A stretch of DNA of 55,896 bases, taken from the NCBI GenBank assembly GCA_927443375.1, contig CAKMKL010000239.1, positions 1-55,896 of the forward strand. Reading direction: 5' to 3'. This document shows positions 18,070 through 27,204 of this stretch, piece after piece. The position numbers were made by a program, and so were the translations under genes. The stretch's first letter is position 1; the number at the start of each line of letters is the position of its first letter. Below the pieces are notes generated by a model, which did no database searches, was not told the origin of the DNA, and saw only the letters and a program-made list of their open reading frames with translations. Origin of the DNA: an uncultured Paenibacillus sp. (GTDB taxonomy: Bacteria; Bacillota; Bacilli; Paenibacillales; Paenibacillaceae).

Positions 18070-18819
18070 ATGAAGACAAGCTACCGCAAGGAATACAGCC
18101 GTCACCTGCAGAGGGACATGGAGTATAAAGTATACGGCCACGCCGGCAAACCGATGCTTGTCTTCCCTACCTCGCTCGGCAGATTCTATCAGTACGAGGA
18201 TTCCGGGATGATCGAAACGCTCTCCGGATTTATCGAAGCCGGGAAGCTGCAGATCTGGACCTGTGACAGCATCGATGAGGAGACCTTTTTCTCCTCTCAC
18301 TGGAACCATGAGGACAAGGCCATCCGGCATGAGCAGTACGACAAGTACATTTCGCAGGAGCTGATTCCAGGCATTCTGGGCGAGAGCAAATGGAACAATG
18401 GCGGGGACGACCAGAAAATCCTCATTTCCGGCTGCTCCATGGGCGCGTACTACAGCGCCAGCTTCTTTTTCCGTTATCCGCACTTTTTCGATACCTTAAT
18501 TGCCCTGAGCGGCGTCTATTCCACCTATTATTTCTTCGGCGACTATATGAGCGAGAACGTCTACTTCAATTCTCCGCTCCACTACCTGCCCGGCCTGAAT
18601 GATGAGCATTATCTGGATCAATACCGCAGCAGCAATATCATCCTCTGTGTCGGACAAGGAGCTTATGAAGACGAGATGCTGCATGAGACGCGCCTGCTTC
18701 AGGACCTGCTACAGCGCAAAGGCATTCCTGCACGGATTGACTATTGGGGCCATGATGTGAACCATGACTGGCCTTGGTGGAATAAGCAGATCCATTATTA
18801 TATCAGCAGCTGCCTGTAA
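18070..18819 (+). CDS. Esterase-family alpha/beta hydrolase paired with the ATP-grasp gene
   Basis: A 249-residue protein of the putative esterase (esterase D-like) type. It has PMLVFPTSLGRFYQYED, the nucleophile elbow GCSMGAYY and a late histidine in WGHDVNHDWPWW. No signal peptide, so cytosolic. It sits 13 nt after the ATP-grasp gene, suggesting one small pathway that makes and releases an ester or amide, but no substrate can be named. Confidence 0.85.
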   Translation: MKTSYRKEYSRHLQRDMEYKVYGHAGKPMLVFPTSLGRFYQYEDSGMIETLSGFIEAGKLQIWTCDSIDEETFFSSHWNHEDKAIRHEQYDKYISQELIPGILGESKWNNGGDDQKILISGCSMGAYYSASFFFRYPHFFDTLIALSGVYSTYYFFGDYMSENVYFNSPLHYLPGLNDEHYLDQYRSSNIILCVGQGAYEDEMLHETRLLQDLLQRKGIPARIDYWGHDVNHDWPWWNKQIHYYISSCL

Positions 18820-18840
18820 TATCCGCATATCTATATAGCA

Positions 18841-18875
18841 AAAAGCCCCGGGTTAACGTGCTAACCCCGGGGCTT
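18841..18875. terminator. Bidirectional GC-rich terminator
   Basis: AAGCCCCGGGTTA (18843-18855) pairs with TAACCCCGGGGCTT (18862-18875) with one bulge. The minus strand has TTTTTGC after the stem, the plus strand only TTCCTT, so it is stronger for the minus-strand gene at 18888. Confidence 0.82.
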
Positions 18876-18887
18876 CCTTGTATTCCG

Positions 18888-19175
18888 TTATTCCGGCAGA
18901 TGCTCTTTGCAGAACTGAGCCAGCTCCACTTCCTCGTCCTCTTCCAGATCGAACTCCAGCAGCTTGCCGGTGGTCGTTTCCAGCAGATCGCAGGAGACTA
19001 CCTTTACGTCTCCCTCTTCGACTTTGATCACTGCCCGGGCAGATACGCCGTTCTCTTCATATAGCTCGTCCTCTTCCGGCACATCCAGATTGACGACGAA
19101 CTCATATCGCTTGCCGCTCAGAATACCAAAAGGGTCTTTAATATTCTCGGCGGTGTAACTCTTAAATGTCAGCAC
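18888..19175 (-). CDS. Small acidic conserved protein, DUF6509-like
   Basis: A 95-residue acidic protein (FDLEEDEEVELAQFCKEHLPE at the end; YTAENIKDPFGILSGKRYEF at the start). It resembles small Bacillus/Paenibacillus proteins now called DUF6509, an assignment from memory. No function is known. It is monocistronic, between a terminator and the rlmN region. Confidence 0.7.
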   Translation of the reverse strand: MLTFKSYTAENIKDPFGILSGKRYEFVVNLDVPEEDELYEENGVSARAVIKVEEGDVKVVSCDLLETTTGKLLEFDLEEDEEVELAQFCKEHLPE

Positions 19176-19265
19176 TGCGCATTCCTCTTTTCCTTAATCT
19201 CTGCTGAGGCTATTGTATCATAAAATCAGGAACCGGCAATGATGCCCGGGCAGAGCAGCTTCAGC

Positions 19266-20348
19266 TTACCCGACCACCGCTGTATCCGCTTTGGTCTTCC
19301 GGATCTGCTTGCTGCGCAGCTGGCCGCAGGCGGCATCGATATCTGTGCCATGCTCCAGCCGGGTGCTGACGCTGACGCCCTGCTTCTTCAAGGTGTCAAA
19401 AAAGGCCCGCACTGTCTCCCGCTCTGTCCGCTGGTATTGGCTGTGCTCATCCACCGGGTTGTACGGAATCAGGTTCACATTCACAAGCTGCCGGCGGCTG
19501 CCGATCAGTTCGGCCAGCTCCAGGGCATGCTCCTGGCGGTCATTGATATCCTTCAGCAGAATATATTCCAATGTAATCCGCCGGTTCGTCTTCTCCAGAT
19601 AGTAATCAATAGCCGGCATTAATTTCTCTATAGGAATCGCGCGGTTGATCTTCATGATCCGGGTCCGCAGCTCATTATTCGGCGCATGTAAGGAAATCGC
19701 CAGGTTCACCTGCATATTGGCATCGGCGAATTCTCTGATTTTGTCGGCCAGACCGCTCGTGGAGACGGTGATGCCTTTGCCGGCAATCGCCAGCCCCTTA
19801 TGATCCTTGATCGTGGTCAGGAAGTTCAGCAGGTGCGTAAAATTATCAAACGGCTCGCCGATGCCCATTACCACGACATGGCTGACCCGTTGTCCAAGCC
19901 CGGCCTGATCCAGATGCTGCTGGACCTTCATAATCTGCTCTACAATTTCTCCGCTCGACAGGTCACGGCTCTTAGCCAAAAGCCCGCTGGCACAAAAGCT
20001 GCAGCCGATATTACAGCCGACCTGAGTGGTCACGCAGACGGACAGGCCATACTTCTGGCGCATCAGTACGGTTTCAATCAGGTTGCCGTCATTCAGGCGG
20101 AACAGGAACTTAATCGTGCCGTCGGCCGATTCCTGCTTCACATGCTCTTCCATGGTATGAAACACAAAATGCTCCGACAGCAGCCGGATGCAGTCCTGAT
20201 TCATCTCCGACATCTCTTCAAAGCCGTTGACCCGCTTGCGGTACAGAAACTCCCATACCTGCGAGGCGCGTGACTTCTTATGCCCGTGCTCCAGCAGCCA
20301 TGACGCCAGTTGCTCCAGGGTTAATCCATAAATGGATTGTTTATTCAT
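19266..20348 (-). CDS. rlmN: Dual-specificity 23S rRNA/tRNA methyltransferase RlmN
   Basis: A 360-residue radical-SAM methyltransferase that makes m2A2503 in 23S rRNA and m2A37 in some tRNAs. The Fe-S motif is CX3CX2C at C112, C116, C119 (GCNIGCSFC); GEPFDN and the late AACGQL cysteine used in the methyl-transfer mechanism are present. Length and ends fit the family, with ribosome binding site AGAGGAT before ATG. The last residues ([10 protein letters not shown]) are a short variable tail. Confidence 0.96.
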   Translation of the reverse strand: MNKQSIYGLTLEQLASWLLEHGHKKSRASQVWEFLYRKRVNGFEEMSEMNQDCIRLLSEHFVFHTMEEHVKQESADGTIKFLFRLNDGNLIETVLMRQKYGLSVCVTTQVGCNIGCSFCASGLLAKSRDLSSGEIVEQIMKVQQHLDQAGLGQRVSHVVVMGIGEPFDNFTHLLNFLTTIKDHKGLAIAGKGITVSTSGLADKIREFADANMQVNLAISLHAPNNELRTRIMKINRAIPIEKLMPAIDYYLEKTNRRITLEYILLKDINDRQEHALELAELIGSRRQLVNVNLIPYNPVDEHSQYQRTERETVRAFFDTLKKQGVSVSTRLEHGTDIDAACGQLRSKQIRKTKADTAVVG

Positions 20349-20475
20349 TATTTATCCTCTTTTCAAAACATTAAAGTTCGGTCTATACTACTCATTCTCT
20401 CAAATTTATTTTATTAAAACAAGGGGAATTACCGCCTGCGGCCCCGGTATATGACAATTTCAGGCCAACATACAC

Positions 20476-20504
20476 AAAAAGCGCACTCCGGCCAAGAGTG
20501 CGCT
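20476..20504 (-). terminator. Terminator of the deacetylase operon
   Basis: AGCGCACTC (20480-20488) and GAGTGCGCT (20496-20504) form a 9-bp stem with a 7-nt loop; on the minus strand TTTTTGTGTA follows. Confidence 0.85.
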
Positions 20505-20517
20505 CTTCCTGCTGATG

Positions 20518-21795
20518 TTATTTGAAAATGGCGAATTTCAGCCCTTTTTTCTTTAGATAAGCAATAATTTCGGGAAGCACTTGAACCGTAATGCTCTTCT
20601 CATGCAGCAGATAAATGCCGCCGGAAGGATCGGTGTCATGAAAATAGTCCACAATCTTCTCCGAGCTGTCCGCCTTCCAGTCCTCCGGATCACGGTTCCA
20701 GAGCAGCACCTTCAGATGCTGTCTGCCGGCCTCTTCCGCCAGCTGCTGATTCACCGCTCCATAAGGAGGACGGAAGATCGTGACGGGGCCGGTAATCAGC
20801 TGCTCCAGTGACCGGTTCGCCCGGTCCAGATTATCCCTGTTCTCCTCTGCACTGTTTGCCGTCAGATCACTGTGATCCCAGGAATGGTTCCCGACCGGCA
20901 TCCCATACTGGTCCGCATAACGGACCGCCCCCGGGTAACGGCTGACATTCTGGCCAATGAACAGAAAATTCGCGGCTACGCCTTCCTTCACTAGAATATC
21001 CACGAGCTGTTCAGTGTACCGTGACGGGCCGTCATCGAAGGATAAAGCAACATAACCTTCCGGCAGGCTGTACTCATAGCTGTCTCCGGTAAGCTCAATC
21101 GCCTCATAGGACAGCTCCGGCTGTTCAGGAGGCTCCACAGGTATCGGGGCTGCCTCCGTTTGTCCGCTCTGGAGAGCAGCCAGCCGGACATCCGGGATAT
21201 AAGCGGTTGGTACACTCTTCTCTGCTTCTGATCCGGCCGCTTCCAGGGAGGCATCCTGCTTCGCTTCAGCGCTGTTCGTAAACAGCTCCACCTCGCCATC
21301 CATGCGCAGGAGGAACACCGCCAGCAGAAGACTGAACACGAGGCCCCGCAGGAGGATAGGCCGGCTCCACAGCGCTGTCCGTTCACGCTTCTGCCGTGGA
21401 GGTGCTGCCGGAACAGTCCCTTCAGCCACTTGCGGGGCTGGTTCGGCGGATGGCGCTTCTTCTGGCTGCTTAAGCAGTGACAGCAGCGATGTATAGCTAT
21501 CCGAACAGGCAAAATACAGCGTTTCGCTGAATGTCCGGTTCATTTTGACCAGGCTGCTGAAATGGGTTCCGCGAAACGGGTCCCACTTCGTGTAAAGGGA
21601 CAGCCTTACTCTCTGCCCTTCAAAAGGGCTTAATGCAAGGAGTTGCAGATATGTATATTCATCGATGCTTATCATTTGTCTCTTATGTGATCCGCCGCCG
21701 CGGGTAAGACCTACCTCCATCTGACAGCCATCCGGGCTGTGCTCAAGCGACATCAGCTCAACCATCAGAGTAGCGCTTATGTCATGAGCCGGCAT
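20518..21795 (-). CDS. Membrane-anchored polysaccharide deacetylase (CE4)
   Basis: A 425-residue protein. The first 140 residues form a cytosolic domain of unknown type (LMSLEHSPDGCQMEVGLTRG), one membrane helix lies at about 148-164 (LLRGLVFSLLLAVFLL), then a Pro/Ala/Glu-rich spacer and a C-terminal NodB deacetylase domain. CE4 motifs: SFDDGPS with catalytic Asp, HSWDHSDL for the metal, RPPYG, then DPEDW and a final LLHE. It would remove N- or O-acetyl groups from peptidoglycan or a related glycan outside the membrane. It is 5 nt downstream of the coiled-coil gene and probably translated with it. Confidence 0.88.
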   Translation of the reverse strand: MPAHDISATLMVELMSLEHSPDGCQMEVGLTRGGGSHKRQMISIDEYTYLQLLALSPFEGQRVRLSLYTKWDPFRGTHFSSLVKMNRTFSETLYFACSDSYTSLLSLLKQPEEAPSAEPAPQVAEGTVPAAPPRQKRERTALWSRPILLRGLVFSLLLAVFLLRMDGEVELFTNSAEAKQDASLEAAGSEAEKSVPTAYIPDVRLAALQSGQTEAAPIPVEPPEQPELSYEAIELTGDSYEYSLPEGYVALSFDDGPSRYTEQLVDILVKEGVAANFLFIGQNVSRYPGAVRYADQYGMPVGNHSWDHSDLTANSAEENRDNLDRANRSLEQLITGPVTIFRPPYGAVNQQLAEEAGRQHLKVLLWNRDPEDWKADSSEKIVDYFHDTDPSGGIYLLHEKSITVQVLPEIIAYLKKKGLKFAIFK

Positions 21796-21800
21796 AGGCT

Positions 21801-22523
21801 CTAGGTATCCCCGTTTCCTTCATTGCGCTCTGCAGCGGGCATGCTGCCGCCAAAAGGAATCGTCATCCGGTTCGTGAAATCGCTGATCATGCTGGAGAGG
21901 TAGGCTTTCTCCTGCCGGACCGTTTCGTACTTCTGTCTTAAATGGCTGTTTTCCGTTTCCAGCCTTCCGATCTTTTCTTCCAGCTCGTTCATCTTTTTCA
22001 GCTTTTCCGCATGGGCCTCATTATGCTTCTGCACCAGATTGGCGTACTTTTGCTGCTCCAGATCAATCGTGCTCTTCAGTTCATCGATTTCGCCTGACAA
22101 AGACGCATGCAGCTCGCGGTAATCCTCAAGCACCTGGTCGACCTTAAGATTTCTCTCCACCAGCTTCTGCTCAAGCTCCATAATGTTCTTTTCCCGGTCT
22201 TCAATCACCTTATTCAGGTTCTTCAGATCCTTATTCAGCCGCTCCACATGTCCGCTGGAATGGGTCAGCCGGTCCTGCAGCTCATGATTATTGGCTTCGG
22301 TATGCGCTCTGGCCTGGATCATCTGCTCTACGGCAAAGATCAGATCGAGCGATTTCTTATCCAGCTGCGCTTTGCCTGTAGAGATCAGGCTGGCCGGACT
22401 CTCACTCTTCTCATAGCTGTCCAGGACTTCCGGAGGGGCTTCCTCTACTTGCATCTTTGGAACCATGCCCGGCCTCAGCGTTTTATCCACCGCATCTCTT
22501 TTCTTGAAAAAAGGAGCAGCCAT
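21801..22523 (-). CDS. Coiled-coil protein of unknown function
   Basis: A 240-residue soluble protein dominated by a heptad-rich coiled coil (about 60-215, e.g. LNKDLKNLNKVIEDREKNI and LEEKIGRLETENSHLRQKY), with a short basic N-terminus (FFKKRD) and a disordered Asn/Gly C-tail. It shares a transcript with the deacetylase. A scaffold role in envelope synthesis is only a guess from that context. Confidence 0.8.
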   Translation of the reverse strand: MAAPFFKKRDAVDKTLRPGMVPKMQVEEAPPEVLDSYEKSESPASLISTGKAQLDKKSLDLIFAVEQMIQARAHTEANNHELQDRLTHSSGHVERLNKDLKNLNKVIEDREKNIMELEQKLVERNLKVDQVLEDYRELHASLSGEIDELKSTIDLEQQKYANLVQKHNEAHAEKLKKMNELEEKIGRLETENSHLRQKYETVRQEKAYLSSMISDFTNRMTIPFGGSMPAAERNEGNGDT

Positions 22524-22706
22524 CTATAAATCACCTCATTATAATGTCAAAAAATGTCGAGCATATACGAGATTATTATAGATGATTTGCCCGTTGTATT
22601 AGTGAGCCTTAGTGTCTAACTTTGTCAAATATATCCGAAGGCCCATTTTATCTGTGAAGGAAGGATTACCCAAGTCTTTGGAACGATTTATGAACACAAA
22701 CACAGC

Positions 22707-22734
22707 AAAAAGCGCAGCCCCAAAGGACTACGCT
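22707..22734 (-). terminator. Terminator of the GIY-YIG gene
   Basis: On the minus strand AGCGTAGTCC and GGGCTGCGCT pair over 10 bp (two G-T wobbles) across a TTTG loop, followed by TTTTTGCTG. The rest of 22530-22748 shows no gene. Confidence 0.75.
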
Positions 22735-22748
22735 TACGCATCGGCAGC

Positions 22749-23105
22749 TTATTTGTACAGTACTTTCTCTACATTGTATTTCGCCTTGAGCTTGTTCACG
22801 ATGTACGTTTCATAAATCTCCCGGTCAACCGGATCTTCGACGATGCAGACTTCAATCTTGGTGACCTCATCGCGGTGCCCCTTCATTACCGATACAGTGT
22901 CTTCAAAATGCTTTTTGATCCGGGGTCTAAGCTTTCTGGCTTTGCCCACAAACAGCAGCTCATCCTGATCATTGTAGAACATGAAGATGCCGCCGGCTTC
23001 CCGTGTGATCAGGTGAAAGTCCGTAAACCCGTAAATATGGCTTAGTTCAGGGTTCTCCTGTTTGAATATGGTTACATCCGGTGCAGGAATTGTAATGCTG
23101 ATCAT
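22749..23105 (-). CDS. Stand-alone GIY-YIG-fold protein, UvrC N-domain-like
   Basis: A 118-residue protein resembling the N-terminal nuclease domain of UvrC: GGIFMFYNDQDELLFVGKARKLRPRIKKHF, then the acidic helix with REIYETYIVNKLKAKYN. The family usually has GIY or GVY and YVG; here both tyrosines are Phe (GIF, FVG), while the Arg (LRPRI), Glu and Asn positions remain. The Phe changes may lower or abolish nuclease activity. Own terminator and promoter. Confidence 0.82.
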   Translation of the reverse strand: MISITIPAPDVTIFKQENPELSHIYGFTDFHLITREAGGIFMFYNDQDELLFVGKARKLRPRIKKHFEDTVSVMKGHRDEVTKIEVCIVEDPVDREIYETYIVNKLKAKYNVEKVLYK

Positions 23106-23207
23106 TCGTGCTCACTTCCCTCTTATATATAGAAATAAATAGTATCACAGATCAAAGGGCCTGACTATTTCTATCTTCCGCCGGAAAGGCTGTTTTTAGT
23201 CCCCGGT

Positions 23208-24182
23208 TCACAAAGATTTCGTCTGCCGGTCCATAATCGAGCGGACGGTATCACGAATGCCCTGCTCAAACGGCGTGGCCGGGATCCTGCCGGCGAGCTG
23301 CTTATATTTATCCCCGCTTAGGACAAGCGGATCTTTCGTCAGATAGAGCATCTCCACGATCTCCTTCATCACGGGAAGGAATAATCCCAGCAGGGATAAT
23401 CCGGCTGCACCTACGGGAATAACCGGCTTGGACTTGCCGCTGGCCTCCCGGGCGAGACGGACGATCTCCCTGCCTGAAATAACACCGGCCCCGGGAATGT
23501 TCCAGTTCTGCCCGTAGGCTTCCTCCCGTCCCGCCAGCTCTACGATCATTACCGCGGCATCCGGCAGATACACATATTCCCGGGCTACCGTCATATTGCC
23601 GATGAACATCGCCGGCTTGCCGGCGGCAATCGCCTCCAGCGTTGAACCCAGGTAGGATGCCTCATTCGCGGTCGGACCGTAATAATCAGGCAGCCGGACT
23701 ATTAGTCCCTTGGCCTTGCTCCAGCGCGGGCTGAAAAACATCCGTTCGAATTCAAGCTTAACTTTGCCCTTTTTCGTGTGCGGATTCTTCGGATGATCTT
23801 CATGAACCGGCTGCTCATCCACTCTTCTGCCATAAGGATAAATCCCGTCCACGGCCACAACCCGCGTACCCAGCCTGTTCGCCGCCTCCATTACAGCGAT
23901 TCCCATCGGGAGCAGCCTAGTGCTCATTTCATGATAAGGCACTGAAGCGCTGTGGAAAATAACATCCGCCCCCTGTGCAGCCTTGAACACGTCATCGGCA
24001 TTAAATACATCCCCGGTCTTCAAAGTAAGTCCCACCGGATCTCCCAGCCCCGCTGCAAGCTGCTTTAGCTTAGGCATAGACCGTCCGAAGGCAACCGTTT
24101 CGACGCCTCTTTTCAGCAGCTCCGCAATAATGACCGTTCCTGTTCCACCCGTAGCACCCAGTACAACCGCTTTGTTTAACAT
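23208..24182 (-). CDS. NAD-dependent epimerase/dehydratase family protein
   Basis: A 324-residue extended SDR with VVLGATGGTGTVI at the N-terminus (GxxGxxG-type NAD site), SASVPYHEM, VAVDGIYPYG and a central RLPDYYGP. It acts on an unknown sugar or small-molecule substrate. ATG 24182 is preferred because AGGAGGT lies 8 nt upstream; the ATG at 24188 is too close to it. Two copies of the TetR operator lie in its promoter region, so it is probably repressed by the adjacent TetR protein. Confidence 0.88.
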   Translation of the reverse strand: MLNKAVVLGATGGTGTVIIAELLKRGVETVAFGRSMPKLKQLAAGLGDPVGLTLKTGDVFNADDVFKAAQGADVIFHSASVPYHEMSTRLLPMGIAVMEAANRLGTRVVAVDGIYPYGRRVDEQPVHEDHPKNPHTKKGKVKLEFERMFFSPRWSKAKGLIVRLPDYYGPTANEASYLGSTLEAIAAGKPAMFIGNMTVAREYVYLPDAAVMIVELAGREEAYGQNWNIPGAGVISGREIVRLAREASGKSKPVIPVGAAGLSLLGLFLPVMKEIVEMLYLTKDPLVLSGDKYKQLAGRIPATPFEQGIRDTVRSIMDRQTKSL

Positions 24183-24243
24183 GTTCATTACCTCCTGATT
24201 TTAATGTTGTTTTATCATTCAGTACCTCTTGCCTTTCATTAAT

Positions 24244-24258
24244 AGTGATTGATCAATA
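24244..24258 (+). promoter_or_regulatory. TetR operator copy 1
   Basis: AGTGATTGATCAATA with the palindromic core TGATTGATCAATCA (one end differs). It lies upstream of the epimerase gene. Confidence 0.75.
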
Positions 24259-24329
24259 TCTAGAGGTGAAAAATAAAAGCTCATCCCCTTTGTACTCGTA
24301 TAAACTACGGCATTGTATCCTATTGTTGT

Positions 24330-24344
24330 TATTGATCAATCACT
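24330..24344 (-). promoter_or_regulatory. TetR operator copy 2
   Basis: TATTGATCAATCACT, the exact reverse complement of copy 1, 86 bp away, also in the epimerase promoter region. Confidence 0.75.
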
Positions 24345-24412
24345 ACTTAACCTGCAACTCAGGGTCAGGGACCCTGTAATTCAGCTGCTTGCTCCCCGCT
24401 GCGCAGGCCCAG

Positions 24413-24973
24413 CTACTCCAGCTTCAAATGCTTCGGCTTAAGCGAAGGCATTTCCAGCACCATCGCGATATTGCAGAGCATGCCGTTGGCCATAAAGGTA
24501 CTTACTTCCACATCGGGATTCGCTATTCCCGCTGCTATAAACTTCCCTTCGACTAGACGGGTTACCTCCTGCATGCCTTTCTGCACTGCCTGGCGGATCG
24601 CCTCATCGCGGATGCCGAAGGCCTGCACCTGCAGCACAATCTCGCTCGGATGTGTCTCCATCAGCTGCTCATACACACGGATGGTTTCATTAAGAAGTTC
24701 CCCGGCCGGGGCCGTAACACTCTGAAAACTGCGGATAATCCGTTCAAAAGCCCGGTCCAGCGCCGCGACAAACAGCTCCTCCTTGTTCTTGAACAGCTTG
24801 AAGATATAAGGCTGGGAAATCCCCACCTTCTCTGCCACCTGCGCCGTGGTCGCCCGGAAATAGCCGTGTTCTGCAAAAACTACAACCGCCGCCTCTAAAA
24901 TCTGCTCCCGCCGGTTCACACTGGTCGCCTCTGCCGTCTTAAGCCGGGTCGTACCTGACTGTCCGCTTGTCAT
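24413..24973 (-). CDS. TetR-family repressor
   Basis: A 186-residue regulator with the N-terminal TetR HTH (REQILEAAVVVFAEHGYFRATTAQVAEKVGISQPYIFKLFKNKEEL, about 22-66) and an alpha-helical ligand domain. Copies of AGTGATTGATCAATA lie upstream of this gene (25009-25023) and of the next gene on the same strand (24244 and 24330), pointing to autoregulation and control of the epimerase. The ligand is unknown. Confidence 0.9.
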   Translation of the reverse strand: MTSGQSGTTRLKTAEATSVNRREQILEAAVVVFAEHGYFRATTAQVAEKVGISQPYIFKLFKNKEELFVAALDRAFERIIRSFQSVTAPAGELLNETIRVYEQLMETHPSEIVLQVQAFGIRDEAIRQAVQKGMQEVTRLVEGKFIAAGIANPDVEVSTFMANGMLCNIAMVLEMPSLKPKHLKLE

Positions 24974-25008
24974 GACTCTGCCTCCACTTCCTGCTATTTA
25001 GATTGGTT

Positions 25009-25023
25009 ATTGATCAATCACTT
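25009..25023 (-). promoter_or_regulatory. TetR operator copy 3
   Basis: TATTGATCAATCACT, identical to copy 2, 36 bp upstream of the TetR start codon; predicted autoregulatory site. Confidence 0.75.
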
Positions 25024-25070
25024 TCTTGATTGAAGTATACCCCGTACCATTTCATTAATCAACCCTTAAT

Positions 25071-25358
25071 TTAGGATGCGGTTTCAGCCCCTCGGGCATC
25101 AATAACCTCCAGTGTGTGCCAGAACAAGCGTCCGATGCAGCGGCTGTTATGCCGCCAGGCCATTTTGGCACCATGAGCCAGCTCTTCTGCTGTATGGCAG
25201 TAGGTGCCACACCGCCTGATTTCCTCACGCACAGCCTTGCTGCGGTCACTAAGCTCAGCCTCAGATTTCCCCAGCTCCCTGTAACATAACCGGAGGAATG
25301 CTTCCGCCTGCTCTATTAATTCTTCTCCACCCAGTACTCCGTTATTTCTGCTCTCCAT
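25071..25358 (-). pseudogene. nos: N-terminal remnant of bacterial nitric oxide synthase
   Basis: The 95 residues from ATG 25358 (AGGGAGTAGG upstream) match the beginning of the bacterial NOS oxygenase: EAFLRLCYRELGKSE, RCGTYCHTAEELAHGAKMAW and RHNSRCIGRLFWHTLEVID. C74 in RCIGR is the cysteine that normally ligates heme. The frame stops at AETAS; full bacterial NOS is about 360 residues, so roughly 260 residues with the arginine and pterin sites are missing. The TetR regulatory region begins immediately after. No NO synthesis is possible from this copy. Confidence 0.87.
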
Positions 25359-25560
25359 ATGGCCTACTCCCTGTAAAATGTGTGTCACCACGATACTGCT
25401 CATCAATAGCTCAATCATAGGAACTCCTGCCGGATTACGCAAGAATCTGGACGGGGCGGCCGTTGCACAGGTAAAATAGAAAATCATCTGTAATACGTAT
25501 ATGATTAAGAAATACCTTATATTGGATTTTGAGGCTCAAAAAATGGGGAGGTTGTGTAAC

Positions 25561-25778
25561 ATGCTAGCAATCGATGTCAGACGCTCTGGCGAGAATCTGG
25601 TTATACGCTGGCAGCTGACGAAGCTAGACATTCCGCTTGCCGAAATCACAGGAGTGACGCTGGATGATACGTATGGAGGCTCGGATAAGGAGGCTATCCG
25701 CATCGGTACACCTTACGGAACAACGGACAGAGTACGATCAAGGAAAAGACAGAGCAGCTGTTGAATATAGAACCCTGA
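25561..25778 (+). pseudogene. SunI/YnzG-like small protein, frameshifted
   Basis: ATG 25561 follows GGGGAGG by about 9 nt. The product begins LAIDVRRSGENLVIRWQLTK, then ITGVTLDDTYGG and AIRIGTPYGTTDRV, strongly like the SunI/YnzG family (PH-like fold; SunI gives immunity to the lantibiotic sublancin). After DRV the frame runs into RSRKRQSSC-stop. A one-base change of frame restores TIKEKTEQLLNIEP-stop at 25778, the expected continuation. So the gene carries a single-base deletion near 25732 and may also have lost part of its C-terminus. A sequencing error cannot be excluded. Confidence 0.75.
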
Positions 25779-25839
25779 GGTCTTCCTGTTAAAATAGGGA
25801 AGAGACCGGATCAGAAGCCCAGTATAGGAGGGATTTGCA

Positions 25840-27192
25840 GTGAGTACGATTATTCAGTTTCCTGAAGATTTTGTCTGGGGGGTCTCCACCTCTGCCTATC
25901 AGATTGAAGGGTCCCTGGACAAGGATGGCCGCGGGCCAAGCATATGGGACGAGCTCTCCGCCATTCCCGGCCGTATTTATAACGGCGATGATGCCAGTGT
26001 GGCCTGTGACAGCTATGAGCGCTACGAGGAGGATATCCGGCTGATGAAGGAGCTGGGGGTCAAAGCCTACCGCTTCTCCGTCTCCTGGCCGCGCATTTAT
26101 CCCACCGGCAGCGGTGAAGTGAATCCGAAAGGGATAGCGTATTACAAAAAACTCGTCACAGCACTGCTCGATAACGGCATAGAGCCCTTCTGCACGCTCT
26201 ACCACTGGGAGCTGCCTCAGGCGCTGCAGGAGCAGGGCGGCTGGGAGAACCGGAAAACCATCGATGCTTTTGTCCAGTTTGCCGAAACCATGTTCCGGGA
26301 ATTCGACGGCCTGATCAAGCACTGGATTACGTTCAACGAACCTTGGTGCATCGCCATTAACGGCCATCTGCTGGGCAGACATGCGCCGGGGATCCAGAGC
26401 TGGCAGTCGGCCATCCAGGTCGCTCACCATGTCCTGGTAGCGCACGGGGCTACGGTACGCAAGTTCAGGGAACTCGGAACGGCAGGTGCCATCGGCTATG
26501 CGCCGGACATTTACTGGTACGAGCCGTTCTCGCAGAAGCAGGAGGATATGGATGCGGCCTACCGTGCTTTTTCCATCTATACCTGGTTTGTGACGCCGGT
26601 CTTTACCGGCAAATATCCCGAAGCCATGGCGGAATGGTTCAAGACCAAGGGCGCTGAACCGGTGATTGAAGCAGGAGATATGGAGCTGATTTCGCAAAAG
26701 CTTGATTTCCTGGGCCTCAATTTCTACGGCGGAAACATCGTGCGGCACAAAGCGGGGAATAACTATCTGGACCTCGAGCATGTGGACATAGGTTACGACA
26801 AATCCGACAAGGGCTGGTTTATTTTCCCGGAAGGGCTGTATTTGACCTTAAACTGGCTAAAAGAGCTGTGCGGCCCGCTGCCGATCTATATTACCGAAAA
26901 TGGCGCCTGCTACAATGACGAGGTGATTGACGGACGGGTGCCGGATGAGCGGAGAATCCGCTTTTTGCAGAGCCATATTACCGAGCTGGGCCGGGCCATC
27001 GACTCCGGGGTCAACGTTAAAGGGTATCTGACCTGGTCGCTGATGGACAACTTCGAATGGGCATTCGGCTACTCCTGCCGTTTCGGGCTGGTGCATGTCG
27101 ATTTCCGTACCCAAAAACGGACGCCAAAGGAAAGCTATTACTGGTACCAGAAGCTGATCCGCAAAAACTGGCTGGAAATCGAGAGCAGATAG
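25840..27192 (+). CDS. GH1 beta-glucosidase/beta-galactosidase
   Basis: A 450-residue cytosolic glycoside hydrolase of family 1. FVWGVSTSAYQIEG near the start, acid/base E167 in TFNEP, nucleophile E352 in ITENGA and the late SLMDNFEWAFGY are all intact. It cleaves beta-linked glucosides or galactosides, non-phosphorylated types being likeliest since no phospho-pocket signature was recognised. GTG start with AGGAGGG. The ABM gene follows within 12 nt. Confidence 0.95.
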   Translation: MSTIIQFPEDFVWGVSTSAYQIEGSLDKDGRGPSIWDELSAIPGRIYNGDDASVACDSYERYEEDIRLMKELGVKAYRFSVSWPRIYPTGSGEVNPKGIAYYKKLVTALLDNGIEPFCTLYHWELPQALQEQGGWENRKTIDAFVQFAETMFREFDGLIKHWITFNEPWCIAINGHLLGRHAPGIQSWQSAIQVAHHVLVAHGATVRKFRELGTAGAIGYAPDIYWYEPFSQKQEDMDAAYRAFSIYTWFVTPVFTGKYPEAMAEWFKTKGAEPVIEAGDMELISQKLDFLGLNFYGGNIVRHKAGNNYLDLEHVDIGYDKSDKGWFIFPEGLYLTLNWLKELCGPLPIYITENGACYNDEVIDGRVPDERRIRFLQSHITELGRAIDSGVNVKGYLTWSLMDNFEWAFGYSCRFGLVHVDFRTQKRTPKESYYWYQKLIRKNWLEIESR

Positions 27193-27204
27193 GGGCGTGA
27201 ACCA

